A stretch of 49,095 nt of DNA from Verrucomicrobiota bacterium. GTDB taxonomy: Bacteria; Verrucomicrobiota; Verrucomicrobiia; Chthoniobacterales; UBA10450. Every line of letters begins with the position of its first letter. Position 1 is the stretch's first letter. Below the pieces are notes generated by a model, which saw only the letters and a program-made list of their open reading frames with translations, was not told the origin of the DNA and ran no database searches. Position numbers and translations under genes: made by a program. The DNA is taken from NCBI GenBank assembly GCA_019244415.1, contig JAFASN010000012.1, positions 1-49,095 on the forward strand, given 5' to 3'. Below are positions 35,522-44,322 of this stretch, one piece after another.

Positions 35522-36277
35522 ATGCGTAAGTTCTTTGTTCTTTTATCACGCGAGGTGTCGAGCTACTTCTACTCGCCCATCGCTTACATCGTCCTTGTAT
35601 TTTTCTTGTTAGTGAGCGGTGCGGATTTCTACTTCCAGATCTCCTTTATGAACCAGCGCCCAGTCAGCTACTCGGTGCAGGAAGCCTTTTTTAACTCGGT
35701 TTTCTTCTGGTTTGCCTTTGTCCTCATCTTTCCACTGATTACGATGCGTCTTTTTGCCGAGGAATTTAAGCTGGGCACGATCGAACCGCTGATGACGGCG
35801 CCGGTGCGTGACTGGCAGGTTGTGCTCTCGAAATTTTTTGGCGCGCTCATCTTCTACCTTGTCCTGTGGATTCCAACCATCTGCTACTTCGCCATCTTTC
35901 AGTACATCACACGCCAGCCGGCTGCGGGCTCGAGCGGCGCGTACTGGGGCTCTTATCTGATGCTCCTTTTGCTTGGCATGTTCTACGTAAGCGTAGGATG
36001 CCTTGCCTCCGTCCTTACGCGAAACCAGATCATCGCCGCTGTTATCTCCTTTTGCGCGATCACCCTGTTGTTCTTCCTCGGGCTGATCTCGTTTATTCTG
36101 CTCGATGTCACATCAACGACGCGGCAGCTCCTTGGCTACTTCTCGGCCATCGAGCACATGGGAACTTTTTCCCGCGGCGAAATAGATACCCGGCCGCTGG
36201 TATTTTATCTTAGTATGACGGCCCTTGTTCTTGGGCTCACCTACCAGGCATTCCAGTCACGCAAATGGAGACTGTAG
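35522..36277 (+). CDS. ABC transporter permease, GldF-like
   Basis: The 251-residue protein has six hydrophobic helices and the ABC-2 pattern SREVSSYFYSPIAYIVLVFF, LRLFAEEF-type TMRLFAEEFKLGTIEPLMTAP, and a later GCLASVLTRNQIIAAVISF. It forms the membrane channel for the GldA-like ATPase encoded 54 bases upstream. The gene overlaps the next one by 13 bases. Confidence 0.9.
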   Translation: MRKFFVLLSREVSSYFYSPIAYIVLVFFLLVSGADFYFQISFMNQRPVSYSVQEAFFNSVFFWFAFVLIFPLITMRLFAEEFKLGTIEPLMTAPVRDWQVVLSKFFGALIFYLVLWIPTICYFAIFQYITRQPAAGSSGAYWGSYLMLLLLGMFYVSVGCLASVLTRNQIIAAVISFCAITLLFFLGLISFILLDVTSTTRQLLGYFSAIEHMGTFSRGEIDTRPLVFYLSMTALVLGLTYQAFQSRKWRL

Positions 36278-37800
36278 CCGAACCGGCGCGGCCGAAAGGC
36301 ATTCATCGTTTCCAGATCGGGCTGAACGTTGTCGTTCAGATCGCCTTGCTTCTGATCCTCGCGGCGATGGTGAACTACCTCGGCTTTGAACACTACCGCC
36401 GCTGGGATTTCTCGCGCGACCATAAGTACGCACTCTCGGACAAGACCAAGCAGGTGCTTAAATCGCTAAAAAGCAAACTGCGCATCACTGTCTTTTTCTC
36501 GCCTAACACACCTATCTCCGCCGACGTGCAAAGCCTGCTCACTGAGTACCAGTATGCAGCGAAGGGAAAGCTTGATGTAGAGCACATCGATCCCGAGCGA
36601 AATCTTTCGCGCGCCAAGGAGCTATTCGACAAATATAAAGTCGTTAGTGACGAAAACCTGCTGGTGCTCGACTACGAAGGCAGAAACAAGACGGTGAAAG
36701 CCTCGGAGATGGCCGATGTGGACCAGAGCGGGATGGGCATGGGCGACGGTCCTCGTGTGACCGCTTTCAAGGGCGAACAGGCGATTACGAGCGCGATCAT
36801 CGATTTGAGCGAGGCCAGGAAGAACACGATCGGCTATGTGGTGGGCCACAAAGAGCCGCCGCTCGGGTCGGAAAAGCCGCCGACGCCGATGATGCAACAG
36901 CAGGAGCAGGAGGGCAGCCCGATCTCGGTACTCAAGACGTTTATCGAAAACGAGAACGTCAAGCTAGAGGAGCTGAATTTATTCAATGTGGACGCCGTGC
37001 CGGCCGACGTGAAAACAGTAATTATCGTCGGGCCACAGTACGATTTTTCTGATCGCGAAATGCAGTTGCTGCGCGCGTTCTGGAACAAACAAGGCCGGAT
37101 TTTGCTCCTGCTCGATCCGGCGGCAAAGACGCCCAGGCTCGACGCTTTCCTCAACGAGCTCGGCGTCCGTGTAAACGACGATCGCCTCATGGCGATGGTG
37201 CGCACCGGCATCGAAGAGATGGCCCGAGTACGCGATGTGATTGGCCGATTCCTGCCCGACTCGCCGATCACGAAGAAACTGGCCGATGTACGGGCGCCGT
37301 TCTTTGGCGGGACTTGTTCATTGACGCTCGAGCCCGATCGTGTGCGCGCCGCGGGCATCCAACTCCAGCCGCTGGTGCAGGCGGAAAAAGGCTACTGGGG
37401 GGAAGTCGATTACAACTCCGATGACCCGGCCAAGCTCCAGTTCGATCCCAAGCGCGATCACGGGCCGCCTTTAAATATCGCAGTCTCAATCGAGAAAGGC
37501 GGGAGCGGCGACGAGCGAGTGCAGGCGAACTCATCGCGCATAGTGGTGGTGAGTAATGCGCTTTTCGTGCAAGACCAGGCGCTTACGCAAGACCAGCAGG
37601 CGCTCGATTTCGTCTCGGCCAGCATTAACTGGCTGATGAGCCGAGAACAACTGATCGGCATCGCGCCCAAGGTTCCGAAAACGCTCACCTTCGCGCTTGA
37701 TCCGAACGCACTGCGAAATCTTCGCTGGATCGTACTCATCCTTATGCCGCTGATTCCGGCGTTAATCGGCTCAGCGGTTTGGTGGAAACGTCGCGCCTGA
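36265..37800 (+). CDS. GldG-like ABC-type auxiliary membrane protein
   Basis: The 511-residue protein has one helix near the N-terminus (about 18-38), a large external domain and a C-terminal helix (about 485-505) with a WWKRR anchor. DFSRDHKYALSDKTKQVLKS and LRITVFFSPNTPISADVQSLL, and later VVGHKEPPLGSE and GRILLLLDPAAKT, are characteristic of the GldG/DUF4350-like 'ABC-type uncharacterised transport' family. It probably works with the ATPase and permease just upstream. Confidence 0.88.
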   Translation: METVAEPARPKGIHRFQIGLNVVVQIALLLILAAMVNYLGFEHYRRWDFSRDHKYALSDKTKQVLKSLKSKLRITVFFSPNTPISADVQSLLTEYQYAAKGKLDVEHIDPERNLSRAKELFDKYKVVSDENLLVLDYEGRNKTVKASEMADVDQSGMGMGDGPRVTAFKGEQAITSAIIDLSEARKNTIGYVVGHKEPPLGSEKPPTPMMQQQEQEGSPISVLKTFIENENVKLEELNLFNVDAVPADVKTVIIVGPQYDFSDREMQLLRAFWNKQGRILLLLDPAAKTPRLDAFLNELGVRVNDDRLMAMVRTGIEEMARVRDVIGRFLPDSPITKKLADVRAPFFGGTCSLTLEPDRVRAAGIQLQPLVQAEKGYWGEVDYNSDDPAKLQFDPKRDHGPPLNIAVSIEKGGSGDERVQANSSRIVVVSNALFVQDQALTQDQQALDFVSASINWLMSREQLIGIAPKVPKTLTFALDPNALRNLRWIVLILMPLIPALIGSAVWWKRRA

Positions 37801-37807
37801 TCCGGCG

Positions 37808-39652
37808 ATGAGAACGCGAACGACGCTCATCCTGCTCGGCATCGTCATTGCCGTCGGCCTTTATATCAGGTTTTACGAAAGCAAACGGCCGAACACCGAA
37901 GAAGCAAACCGGCGCGCGCAGAACATCCTGAATTTCGATCGCGAAAAGATCGACGGTATCGTCATTCAAAATGGCGACGATCGCATCGAGCTCAAGCGAG
38001 TGAACAACAAGTGGCGCATGGAAGCGCCGGTGAAAGATTCAGCAGACAGCAGCACGATCGACAGTTTGCTCTTCGATCTCGAGGGCTGGCAGAAAGAGGC
38101 GACAATCAAGGGCAAGGAGATCGAGGCCAGCAAGAATGGCATGGCTGAGTACGGCGTCTCGAAGGCGAAACTGCGGCTGAAGCTGCAAGGCCCAGGCGCG
38201 CCGCCAGAGATTTTGTTCGGCAATAATGCCGCGCTGGAAGGCAGGACTTATGTGCGGCTTGAAAACTCGAAAGATGTCTTTCTCGCGCCGATCTCGATCA
38301 AGAACGAGATATCGAAAAAGCCGGATGAATTTCGCGATCGAAAACTGACTGATATTGTGGCGACGCAGGTGACGCGTGTTGCGTTCAAGACTCCAGCGGG
38401 CGAGATGGAAGTACAGAAGCAGGGCGACCACTGGCAAATCGTCAAGCCATTGCGCGCGCGCGCTGACGACCAGAAGGTGAACGACGTCATCGCGCAAATC
38501 ACCACAAGCCGCATCGCGCAATTTGCCGGAGACGATCGCGGCGACCTGCACCGGTACGGGTTGGCAGAGCCGCGCGGGACAGTGACGCTTTTCACCAGCG
38601 ACAAGAACCAGGGTCAGCTCTTGCAAATCGGCGGCGTGCCGGAAAAGGAAAAGGATCAGGTCTATGTCCGGTTCGCGCCGCGCAGCTTCGTTTTTACGGT
38701 GCCGAAAGCAATCGAGCAGGTACTCAACACCAAACCTAACGATATTCGTGACCGGCACCTGGTGCGATTCGATCAAAATCAGCTCGATCGAATCACCATT
38801 GACGCCCCGGGCAAAAGCAAAGCGGTGCTCGCGCGCAAAGGCGAGAACTGGACCATTGCCAACCATGACAATCTGCCGGCGAACCCCGCGGAAGTGCATC
38901 GCTTGATCGACACACTAAGTAACGAACAGGTGACGAAGTTCGTCGATGACGTCAGCTCTGATCTGCCGAAGTACGGGCTGGATAAACCGCAGCTGATTGT
39001 GACGCTCAGCTCGTTCGCTTCGGAGAATACCGCCGAGACGAAAGCCGGCGAACATCCGCTGACGACCGTGGCTTTCGGCCGGGTCGAGGGCAATGACGTC
39101 TTTGCCCGCGTCGGGGATGAACCGTTCATCTTGGCGGTGCGACGCGCTTTGCTGGATGATCTTTTTGCCGACCCGTTACAGTGGCAGGAGCTAACGATTT
39201 TCAACTTCAAACCCGAGCAGATTCACCGGTTCGCTGTTGTTACTGATCGCGAACAGAGCCTGACCCGCGGCGCAAACAATCAGTGGCAATGGGTCGCCGG
39301 AAGCGGTGCGATCAACACGATCAATGTGCAATCGCTGCTAAACACACTGGCGAAGCTGCACGCCGTGCGCTGGGTCGCAAATGTGCCGCCGCAAGCCTTC
39401 GAAAAACCGCAGTTCGTGATCACGTTCACCACCTCGCCCGATGACAAGGCGCTGCACAAGCTCACCATCGGCGGCCCGGCGGGCGATGGCATGTGGCTGG
39501 CGCGAACGGACGAGCGGCAGGGAACATTTGTGCTTAGCAATCCCGATCTGAACGCGTTGCGATTGTCGCTCGTAGAAACGCCAACTGCCTCCCCGACGCC
39601 GACCGCGAGTGTCGCGCCAGCGATGAGCGTTTCACCCGCGCCGTCGCAGTGA
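37808..39652 (+). CDS. DUF4340 membrane-anchored protein
   Basis: The 614-residue protein has an N-terminal anchor helix (about 6-23) and repeated DUF4340 units, visible as R-x-x-L-V-x-F-D-x-x-x-I-x-x-I-x-I patterns (NILNFDREKIDGIVIQNGDD; RHLVRFDQNQLDRITID; LTIFNFKPEQIHRFAV) each followed by a W-x-I/M segment. The tail is Pro/Thr/Ser-rich. It follows the GldG-like gene by seven bases and completes the operon. The family is periplasmic and has no known activity. Confidence 0.87.
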   Translation: MRTRTTLILLGIVIAVGLYIRFYESKRPNTEEANRRAQNILNFDREKIDGIVIQNGDDRIELKRVNNKWRMEAPVKDSADSSTIDSLLFDLEGWQKEATIKGKEIEASKNGMAEYGVSKAKLRLKLQGPGAPPEILFGNNAALEGRTYVRLENSKDVFLAPISIKNEISKKPDEFRDRKLTDIVATQVTRVAFKTPAGEMEVQKQGDHWQIVKPLRARADDQKVNDVIAQITTSRIAQFAGDDRGDLHRYGLAEPRGTVTLFTSDKNQGQLLQIGGVPEKEKDQVYVRFAPRSFVFTVPKAIEQVLNTKPNDIRDRHLVRFDQNQLDRITIDAPGKSKAVLARKGENWTIANHDNLPANPAEVHRLIDTLSNEQVTKFVDDVSSDLPKYGLDKPQLIVTLSSFASENTAETKAGEHPLTTVAFGRVEGNDVFARVGDEPFILAVRRALLDDLFADPLQWQELTIFNFKPEQIHRFAVVTDREQSLTRGANNQWQWVAGSGAINTINVQSLLNTLAKLHAVRWVANVPPQAFEKPQFVITFTTSPDDKALHKLTIGGPAGDGMWLARTDERQGTFVLSNPDLNALRLSLVETPTASPTPTASVAPAMSVSPAPSQ

Positions 39653-39669
39653 CGCTCGCGCAGCAGCAA

Positions 39670-40410
39670 TTATTTCACCGCGCCGGCGCTCGCCGTATAG
39701 ATGCTGACGATCCCGGCCGTGAGCGGCTCGCACTGAGCATCAACAAATCCGCTGGTGTTAATCAAATCGCACATCACCTCACCTCGCGGGAATGTTTCGA
39801 TCGAGGCGCCGAGGTACTCATAGGCAGTTTTGTCCCGCGTCATTACAGTGCATAGCCGCGGAAGAATGTGATGCAGATAAGTACGGTAAAGTTGACGCAC
39901 CGCGGCATTTTGCGGCAATGAAAAATCGAGTACGAGCAGATGACCCTTGCTTGTGAGGATGCGACGCATCTCGCGCAAAGCGGCGGCGTAGTCGTGCATG
40001 TTGCGCAACCCGAACGCGACCGTGACGGCGTCGAATGATTGTGGCGCAAACGGCAGCCTCAACGCGTCGGCGGCGAGGGTTTCTCGTACTCCTTTTCGCT
40101 TCGCCAGCGCGAGCATTTCGGCGGAAAAATCCACGGCAATGATTCGGGATCGCGGGAGTTTTCGCTGAAGCGCCAGGGCAAGATCGCCGCTGCCGGTGGC
40201 AAGGTCGAGAATGCAGGGCGGACGCCATTGCGACACGATTTCGGCGGCGCGGTTACGCCAGAGAAAATCGCAACCGGCGCTCAGGAAATGATTGGCGAAA
40301 TCGTAACGGCCGGATATACGGCTGAACATTTCGCGAACTTGCTCTGCGTCGCGGGCGGCAGGGTTGATCGGCGAACTCGCACTGTGATCAACGCTCGTGC
40401 TCGTGCTCAT
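39670..40410 (-). CDS. ubiE: Demethylmenaquinone/ubiquinone methyltransferase UbiE
   Basis: From ATG 40410 the protein has 246 residues. It contains REMFSRISGRYDFANHFLSAG, the SAM-binding ILDLATGSGDLALAL, VTVAFGLRNMHDY and MRRILTSKGHLLVLDFSLP, the UbiE/MenG signatures. It methylates the quinone ring in the last step of menaquinone or ubiquinone synthesis. The open frame extends to 40608, but that part is a translation of the tRNA-Leu gene and is rejected. The first codons (MSTSTSV) are encoded by a GAGCAC repeat. Confidence 0.93.
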   Translation of the reverse strand: MSTSTSVDHSASSPINPAARDAEQVREMFSRISGRYDFANHFLSAGCDFLWRNRAAEIVSQWRPPCILDLATGSGDLALALQRKLPRSRIIAVDFSAEMLALAKRKGVRETLAADALRLPFAPQSFDAVTVAFGLRNMHDYAAALREMRRILTSKGHLLVLDFSLPQNAAVRQLYRTYLHHILPRLCTVMTRDKTAYEYLGASIETFPRGEVMCDLINTSGFVDAQCEPLTAGIVSIYTASAGAVK

Positions 40411-40428
40411 AATCGTGCTCGTACTCGG
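40393..40428. repeat. Hexamer repeat at the ubiE start
   Basis: The minus strand has GAGTACGAGCACGATT then ATGAGCACGAGCACGAGC, a run of imperfect GAGCAC units covering the start codon and first codons of ubiE. Slippage here could alter the N-terminus by two residues per unit. Confidence 0.7.
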
Positions 40429-40470
40429 AGCTGGTACTCTCGCGTCTTTACGAGCAGGCGCACGAGGTTC

Positions 40471-40554
40471 AATGCTCACGAGAGGACTCGAACCTCCACG
40501 GGTCGCCCCATACGGTCCTGAGCCGTACGCGTCTGCCAGTTCCGCCACGTGAGC
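40471..40554 (-). tRNA. tRNA-Leu(CAG)
   Basis: The 84-base minus-strand gene has acceptor GCTCACG/CGTGAGC, D-arm with GGCGGAACTGGCAGACGC, anticodon stem TACGG/CCGTA with loop CTCAGGA (anticodon CAG), a long class-II variable arm, and T-loop TTCGAGT. Discriminator is A and CCA is not encoded. It reads CUG. Confidence 0.94.
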
Positions 40555-40658
40555 GTCGGGACGCACAAGGTGCTGCAGCGAGCTCTGGCGCGCAAGTTGC
40601 CCGGTCAATGGCGGGGCGGGGTCTGTTTGGCACGCGCAGACGGATGCGCCACGACAGC

Positions 40659-41549
40659 TTAACCCTGCCGCTTTTTGCGCGCGCGGGCCTGTAGGGCCTG
40701 GGCTTTGCGGGCGTGGCCGAGTGAACGCAGGAGATCGGCGTAGTTCGAGGCAACGATCTCGTAATCAGCGGGCGGCTGGTCCGTGGCCGCTTCCCACTCA
40801 GCTAACGACGCGCGGTACAGCTCGGACGCGCGATCGTAATCGCCGCGTGAATGATAGACCACGGCAAGGTTGCATTTCGATTGCGCAATATCAGGATGAT
40901 TGCGCGAAAACGATTTCTCGCGGATGGCCAGCGCACGCAAATGCGTCTGCTCCGCTTCAGTGAAACGTTTCTCGTTAGTGTAAAAGACGCCGAGATTATT
41001 GAGTACGGCAGCCACATCAGGATGGTCGGGGCCCAGGTGCGATTCGTACAATCGAAGAGCCCGTGAATAGTACGGCTCGGCTGAACGCGGCCGTCCCACT
41101 TTGCGAAATGCGAGCGCAACGTTGTTCAGCAAAGTACCAAGCTTTTCATACGGTAAGTCGGGGACATCCTGTGCGGTGGTGATCGCCTTTTCGTACCAGC
41201 TGATTGCTTCTTCAGTGGCGCCAAGTTGTTCGCATAAACGCGCGAGGCGACGCGCGGAATCGAAAATCGCGTGTGGGTCCGGAGGCGATGCTGCTTCGCG
41301 CAGGCAATGCGCTTCGGCCAGGTGGCGTTTCGCGGTGGCGCCGTCTCCATTTTGCTCATGAAGTGAAGCCAGCTTTTCGTAGCTCGCGGCGAGCTCAGGT
41401 TCACCCGTGGCGAAACTCCGGCGGGCCAGCTCGAGCGCGCTTTCGGCGACGCGGATTGCCTCGGGCATCTGCTCGGTTGCGCGCAGCATTTCGAGCTTAT
41501 CGTTGAGTACGGACCAGAGATGGCGTTCGCCTTTCACCGGCTGAATCAC
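40659..41549 (-). CDS. TPR-repeat protein (kinesin-light-chain-like)
   Basis: The 296-residue protein is almost entirely tetratricopeptide repeats; units of about 42 residues such as RSAEPYYSRALRLYESHLGP, RFTEAEQTHLRALAIREKSF and DYDRASELYRASLAEWEAAT mark the TPR_12 type. It has no signal peptide. Start is a GTG at 41549 whose GTGA overlaps the lptE stop, so it is probably co-translated with lptE. A protein-protein scaffold is likely; partner unknown. Confidence 0.85.
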   Translation of the reverse strand: MIQPVKGERHLWSVLNDKLEMLRATEQMPEAIRVAESALELARRSFATGEPELAASYEKLASLHEQNGDGATAKRHLAEAHCLREAASPPDPHAIFDSARRLARLCEQLGATEEAISWYEKAITTAQDVPDLPYEKLGTLLNNVALAFRKVGRPRSAEPYYSRALRLYESHLGPDHPDVAAVLNNLGVFYTNEKRFTEAEQTHLRALAIREKSFSRNHPDIAQSKCNLAVVYHSRGDYDRASELYRASLAEWEAATDQPPADYEIVASNYADLLRSLGHARKAQALQARARKKRQG

Positions 41550-42046
41550 CAGCCTTCGCTCAATTGCGTGACGAGATGTTGCGCGAGTTCCTCGGCCGCG
41601 AGCGGTAACGCCTGGCGTTCGTCTGTCGTTACGTCGGTGCCAACGAAAAAGCTGGTATTACCGATCACGTCGGCAGGGCCCATGAGTACCGCGCCGGAGC
41701 GGCCGACAAGGGTGTAACGCACATGCATGGCCAGATTGTACTCGATAGTGGCAAGAACGTTTTCGCGGAGTGAGCGCGCTGGATTACGCGTGACCTCGAC
41801 GATCTCGGCCTTCAGCGTAGCGTCGGCGTTATCACCTTCGACGATGCGAAAGGTGCCGTCCTGTTGCAGTTGTTTGATGACGGTCCCGGTGACGAGCACC
41901 TCGATGCGCGGGAGCAATGTCCTATTGGTAAATACCGGCACCGATATGTCGTGGACATCCTTCAGCACGCTCGGCTTTACCGGGCCGATCTGATAACCTA
42001 GACAGCCGCTCAGAAGCAAAGAAGCGGCCGCGATGAAATATTTCAC
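41546..42046 (-). CDS. lptE: LPS-assembly lipoprotein LptE
   Basis: The 166-residue protein has a lipoprotein signal peptide with lipobox LLSGC (Cys15) and the LptE pattern ISVPVFTNRTLLPRIEVLVT, IVEGDNADATLKAEIVEV and VRYTLVG. LptE plugs the LptD barrel in the outer membrane and helps insert lipopolysaccharide. It overlaps the BamD-like gene (ATGA) and the TPR gene (GTGA). LptD is not in the window. Confidence 0.85.
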   Translation of the reverse strand: MKYFIAAASLLLSGCLGYQIGPVKPSVLKDVHDISVPVFTNRTLLPRIEVLVTGTVIKQLQQDGTFRIVEGDNADATLKAEIVEVTRNPARSLRENVLATIEYNLAMHVRYTLVGRSGAVLMGPADVIGNTSFFVGTDVTTDERQALPLAAEELAQHLVTQLSEGW

Positions 42047-43290
42047 GGGGCCGGCGATGCGGCTGGTTCAGCAGGCGAGCTCGATGGGCTGGGCGATGCT
42101 TCAGGTGCCGGCGTGGGCGAGGTATCCGGCGCGGGCGAGCTATCTGGCGCGGTAGTGGTCTGGGGCGCGAGTGAAGCAGGTGGCGGGAGTGCGCTGTCTT
42201 GTTCCGGAGGCGGCAGCGGTGCTACCTCGGAATCGCCGCCACGCAGCTGCGGCTTGGCATTGCCGCTCGACTGACCGCGTGAGGCGACGTTCTGCTTCTT
42301 CGCGTTCACCGCCACAGCAGGCTGAAGGGCCGCTTCGCCGACCTTCGAACGTATCTGATCAATGCGCCGCCTCGCCTGTTCACTGGCAACGGAACCGGGT
42401 TGCTGCCGGATCACTTCGCTGTAGTAAATGACAGCGGCGCGATAAGATTTTTGCTTATCGTAAAACTTCGCGATCTTGAAAGCGTCGCCGGTCGCTTTTT
42501 GCTGGAGTCTGGCGAGGTTTTCGCGCGCCTGCGGCGCCTTCTCACTTTTCGGGTAACGATAAAGGAAATCTTCAAACGCTCTCCTGGCGTTTTGGATTGC
42601 TGCTTCGTCGTTGGTGCCCAGCCGCGCCGCCTCAAACCAGATGTAGCCGATCTGGTATTGCGCATCCGCGGCAATCGCGTCGTTAGGGAACTGGTCGATC
42701 ACCGCTTGGTAAGCCTGAATCGCGGCATCGTTTGCCCCCTGTTTCTGGCGGGCTAAGCCGATGTCGAATTGCGCCCGCGCGGTGTACTTCCCGAAAGGCG
42801 CATTCCGCACAATTGGCGCGAAGATTTCGACCGCGCGATCCATCGACGTGCTGACGGGAATCCCGAAGAGCTTTACCTTTTTACCGTTGAGATACATCTC
42901 GCCGATGCGGAATTGCGCTTCGATGGCCTCATCGAAGTTGGGGCTGGCGGGGTAACGTTGCATGATCGTGCGATAGCCATTTGCCGCTCGAATGTAATCG
43001 CCCAGCTGCTCGTACAATTGCGCGCCGCGGTAAGTTGCTCCGGGCGCGAGTGTATCTTTCGGGTACCTACGTACGATATTGGTGTAATCCTTGATCGCGC
43101 GAGATATTCTACCCTGGCGTTCCGCCTCTTGCGCCGCAGCGAATAGTTGCTGGGCTGTGCCGTGGATCTCCTCTTCCCCAGGGGCAAGAACCTTCGTCTT
43201 TTCGCCGGGACGAAAAATCACCGCCGCAGGCATGCTGGTGCAAAGCGCGCCTGCCATAATTATAAGTACAAGGAGGAGCCGTATTCGCAT
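42043..43290 (-). CDS. BamD/YbgF-like outer-membrane assembly TPR protein
   Basis: The 415-residue product has a signal peptide (about 1-23), tetratricopeptide repeats of the BamD/YbgF type (GRISRAIKDYTNIVRRYPKD, DYIRAANGYRTIMQRYPASP, NDAAIQAYQAVIDQFPNDAI, SYRAAVIYYSEVIRQQPGSV) to about residue 315, and a Pro/Ser/Ala-rich tail of about 70 residues. No lipobox cysteine is evident, unlike E. coli BamD. It heads the operon with lptE and a TPR gene, which supports a role in outer-membrane biogenesis. Confidence 0.8.
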   Translation of the reverse strand: MRIRLLLVLIIMAGALCTSMPAAVIFRPGEKTKVLAPGEEEIHGTAQQLFAAAQEAERQGRISRAIKDYTNIVRRYPKDTLAPGATYRGAQLYEQLGDYIRAANGYRTIMQRYPASPNFDEAIEAQFRIGEMYLNGKKVKLFGIPVSTSMDRAVEIFAPIVRNAPFGKYTARAQFDIGLARQKQGANDAAIQAYQAVIDQFPNDAIAADAQYQIGYIWFEAARLGTNDEAAIQNARRAFEDFLYRYPKSEKAPQARENLARLQQKATGDAFKIAKFYDKQKSYRAAVIYYSEVIRQQPGSVASEQARRRIDQIRSKVGEAALQPAVAVNAKKQNVASRGQSSGNAKPQLRGGDSEVAPLPPPEQDSALPPPASLAPQTTTAPDSSPAPDTSPTPAPEASPSPSSSPAEPAASPAP

Positions 43291-43356
43291 CCAGTCGCAG
43301 GGTAGTTACCTCTGCGGCTGCGTCAAGTTAAGCAGGCACGTTTTGCTCTCGGGCAG

Positions 43357-44277
43357 ATGAGGTTGAACGGTGTCGGCGCGCTGAGCTATTTTACCGTGTC
43401 TTTGAATCTCAGCGAATCCCATAAAGTCCGGATCGGCTCGTGTGCGTGGAGTTATCCGGGGTGGAGCGGCGTCTTTTACCCAGCCGAGCTTCCCACATCG
43501 GAATGGCTGGAATGGTATTCTCGCTATTTCGTGACTGTAGAAATAGATGCGACGTTTTACGCTACTCCTGCGCCGGAAACAGTCGCGCGCTGGCTTGAGG
43601 CTACGCCGGCGAATTTCCGGTTCTCCTGCAAACTGCCGCGCGAGATCACCCATCAGTGCCGGCTGCACGATTGCAGCGCGCAATTAACAGCTTTCATGGA
43701 AGCGATCGAGCCGCTCGCGCCCAAGCTCCGCAGCATCCTGGTGCAATTGCCGCCGTCGTTTTCTCCCAAAGATGGCAGAGCAGCGTTACGCTCGTTCCTG
43801 AAGCAGTTACCGCGGGAGTTCCGTTTTGCCCTCGAGTTCCGCCACCAGGGCTGGCATCGACCGGAAATAATCCGCCTACTCGAGCGTCATCGCGTCTGCT
43901 GGGTATGGGCGGACACTTCGCCCCTGGATGAGCGCAATCTCGCGCCATTCGAGTTCCAGCCGAGTACTACGGACTTCCTCTATGTGCGACTACTCGGCGA
44001 TTATGCGACAAAGTACGATGGCGACGGCAAACAGATGCATCAGTACGGCAGGCTGCTTTGGAAACGCGAAGCAGCGCTGGAGAGCTGGGCGCTGAAAATC
44101 GAGCGGCAGCTCGCGGACGTTCGCGCCGCCTACATCTACGCGAATAATCACTTCGAAGGGTTCGCGCCGGAAACGTGTCAGCGTCTGGCTGAGCGGTTCG
44201 GCTTCGAGCTTACGCTGCCCGCTGAAACCGAGCTTGCCGCGGCGTCTGCCGATCCGGGCCAACTCGAACTGCTGTGA
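43357..44277 (+). CDS. DUF72 TIM-barrel protein
   Basis: The 306-residue protein contains RIGSCAWSYPGWSGVFYPAE, YFVTVEIDATFYATPAPETV, FRFSCKLPREITH and FALEFRHQGW, then ADTSPLDERN and YIYANNHFEGFAPETC, the DUF72/YecE order. Function is unknown; the fold is an endonuclease-IV-like barrel. The first ~23 residues before VRIGSC exceed the usual family start, so a later start (GTG near 43396) is possible. Confidence 0.88.
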   Translation: MRLNGVGALSYFTVSLNLSESHKVRIGSCAWSYPGWSGVFYPAELPTSEWLEWYSRYFVTVEIDATFYATPAPETVARWLEATPANFRFSCKLPREITHQCRLHDCSAQLTAFMEAIEPLAPKLRSILVQLPPSFSPKDGRAALRSFLKQLPREFRFALEFRHQGWHRPEIIRLLERHRVCWVWADTSPLDERNLAPFEFQPSTTDFLYVRLLGDYATKYDGDGKQMHQYGRLLWKREAALESWALKIERQLADVRAAYIYANNHFEGFAPETCQRLAERFGFELTLPAETELAAASADPGQLELL

Positions 44278-44322
44278 TCGTCGTCCAAGGCGAGGGCTAC
44301 ACGCAAAATTCATTTTGCGCTG

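Noticed and set aside
40411-40608. N-terminal extension of ubiE (AHVAELADAYGSGPYG...)
   Set aside because: This is the well-known false translation of a tRNA-Leu gene; the tRNA folds perfectly and UbiE homology starts after it.
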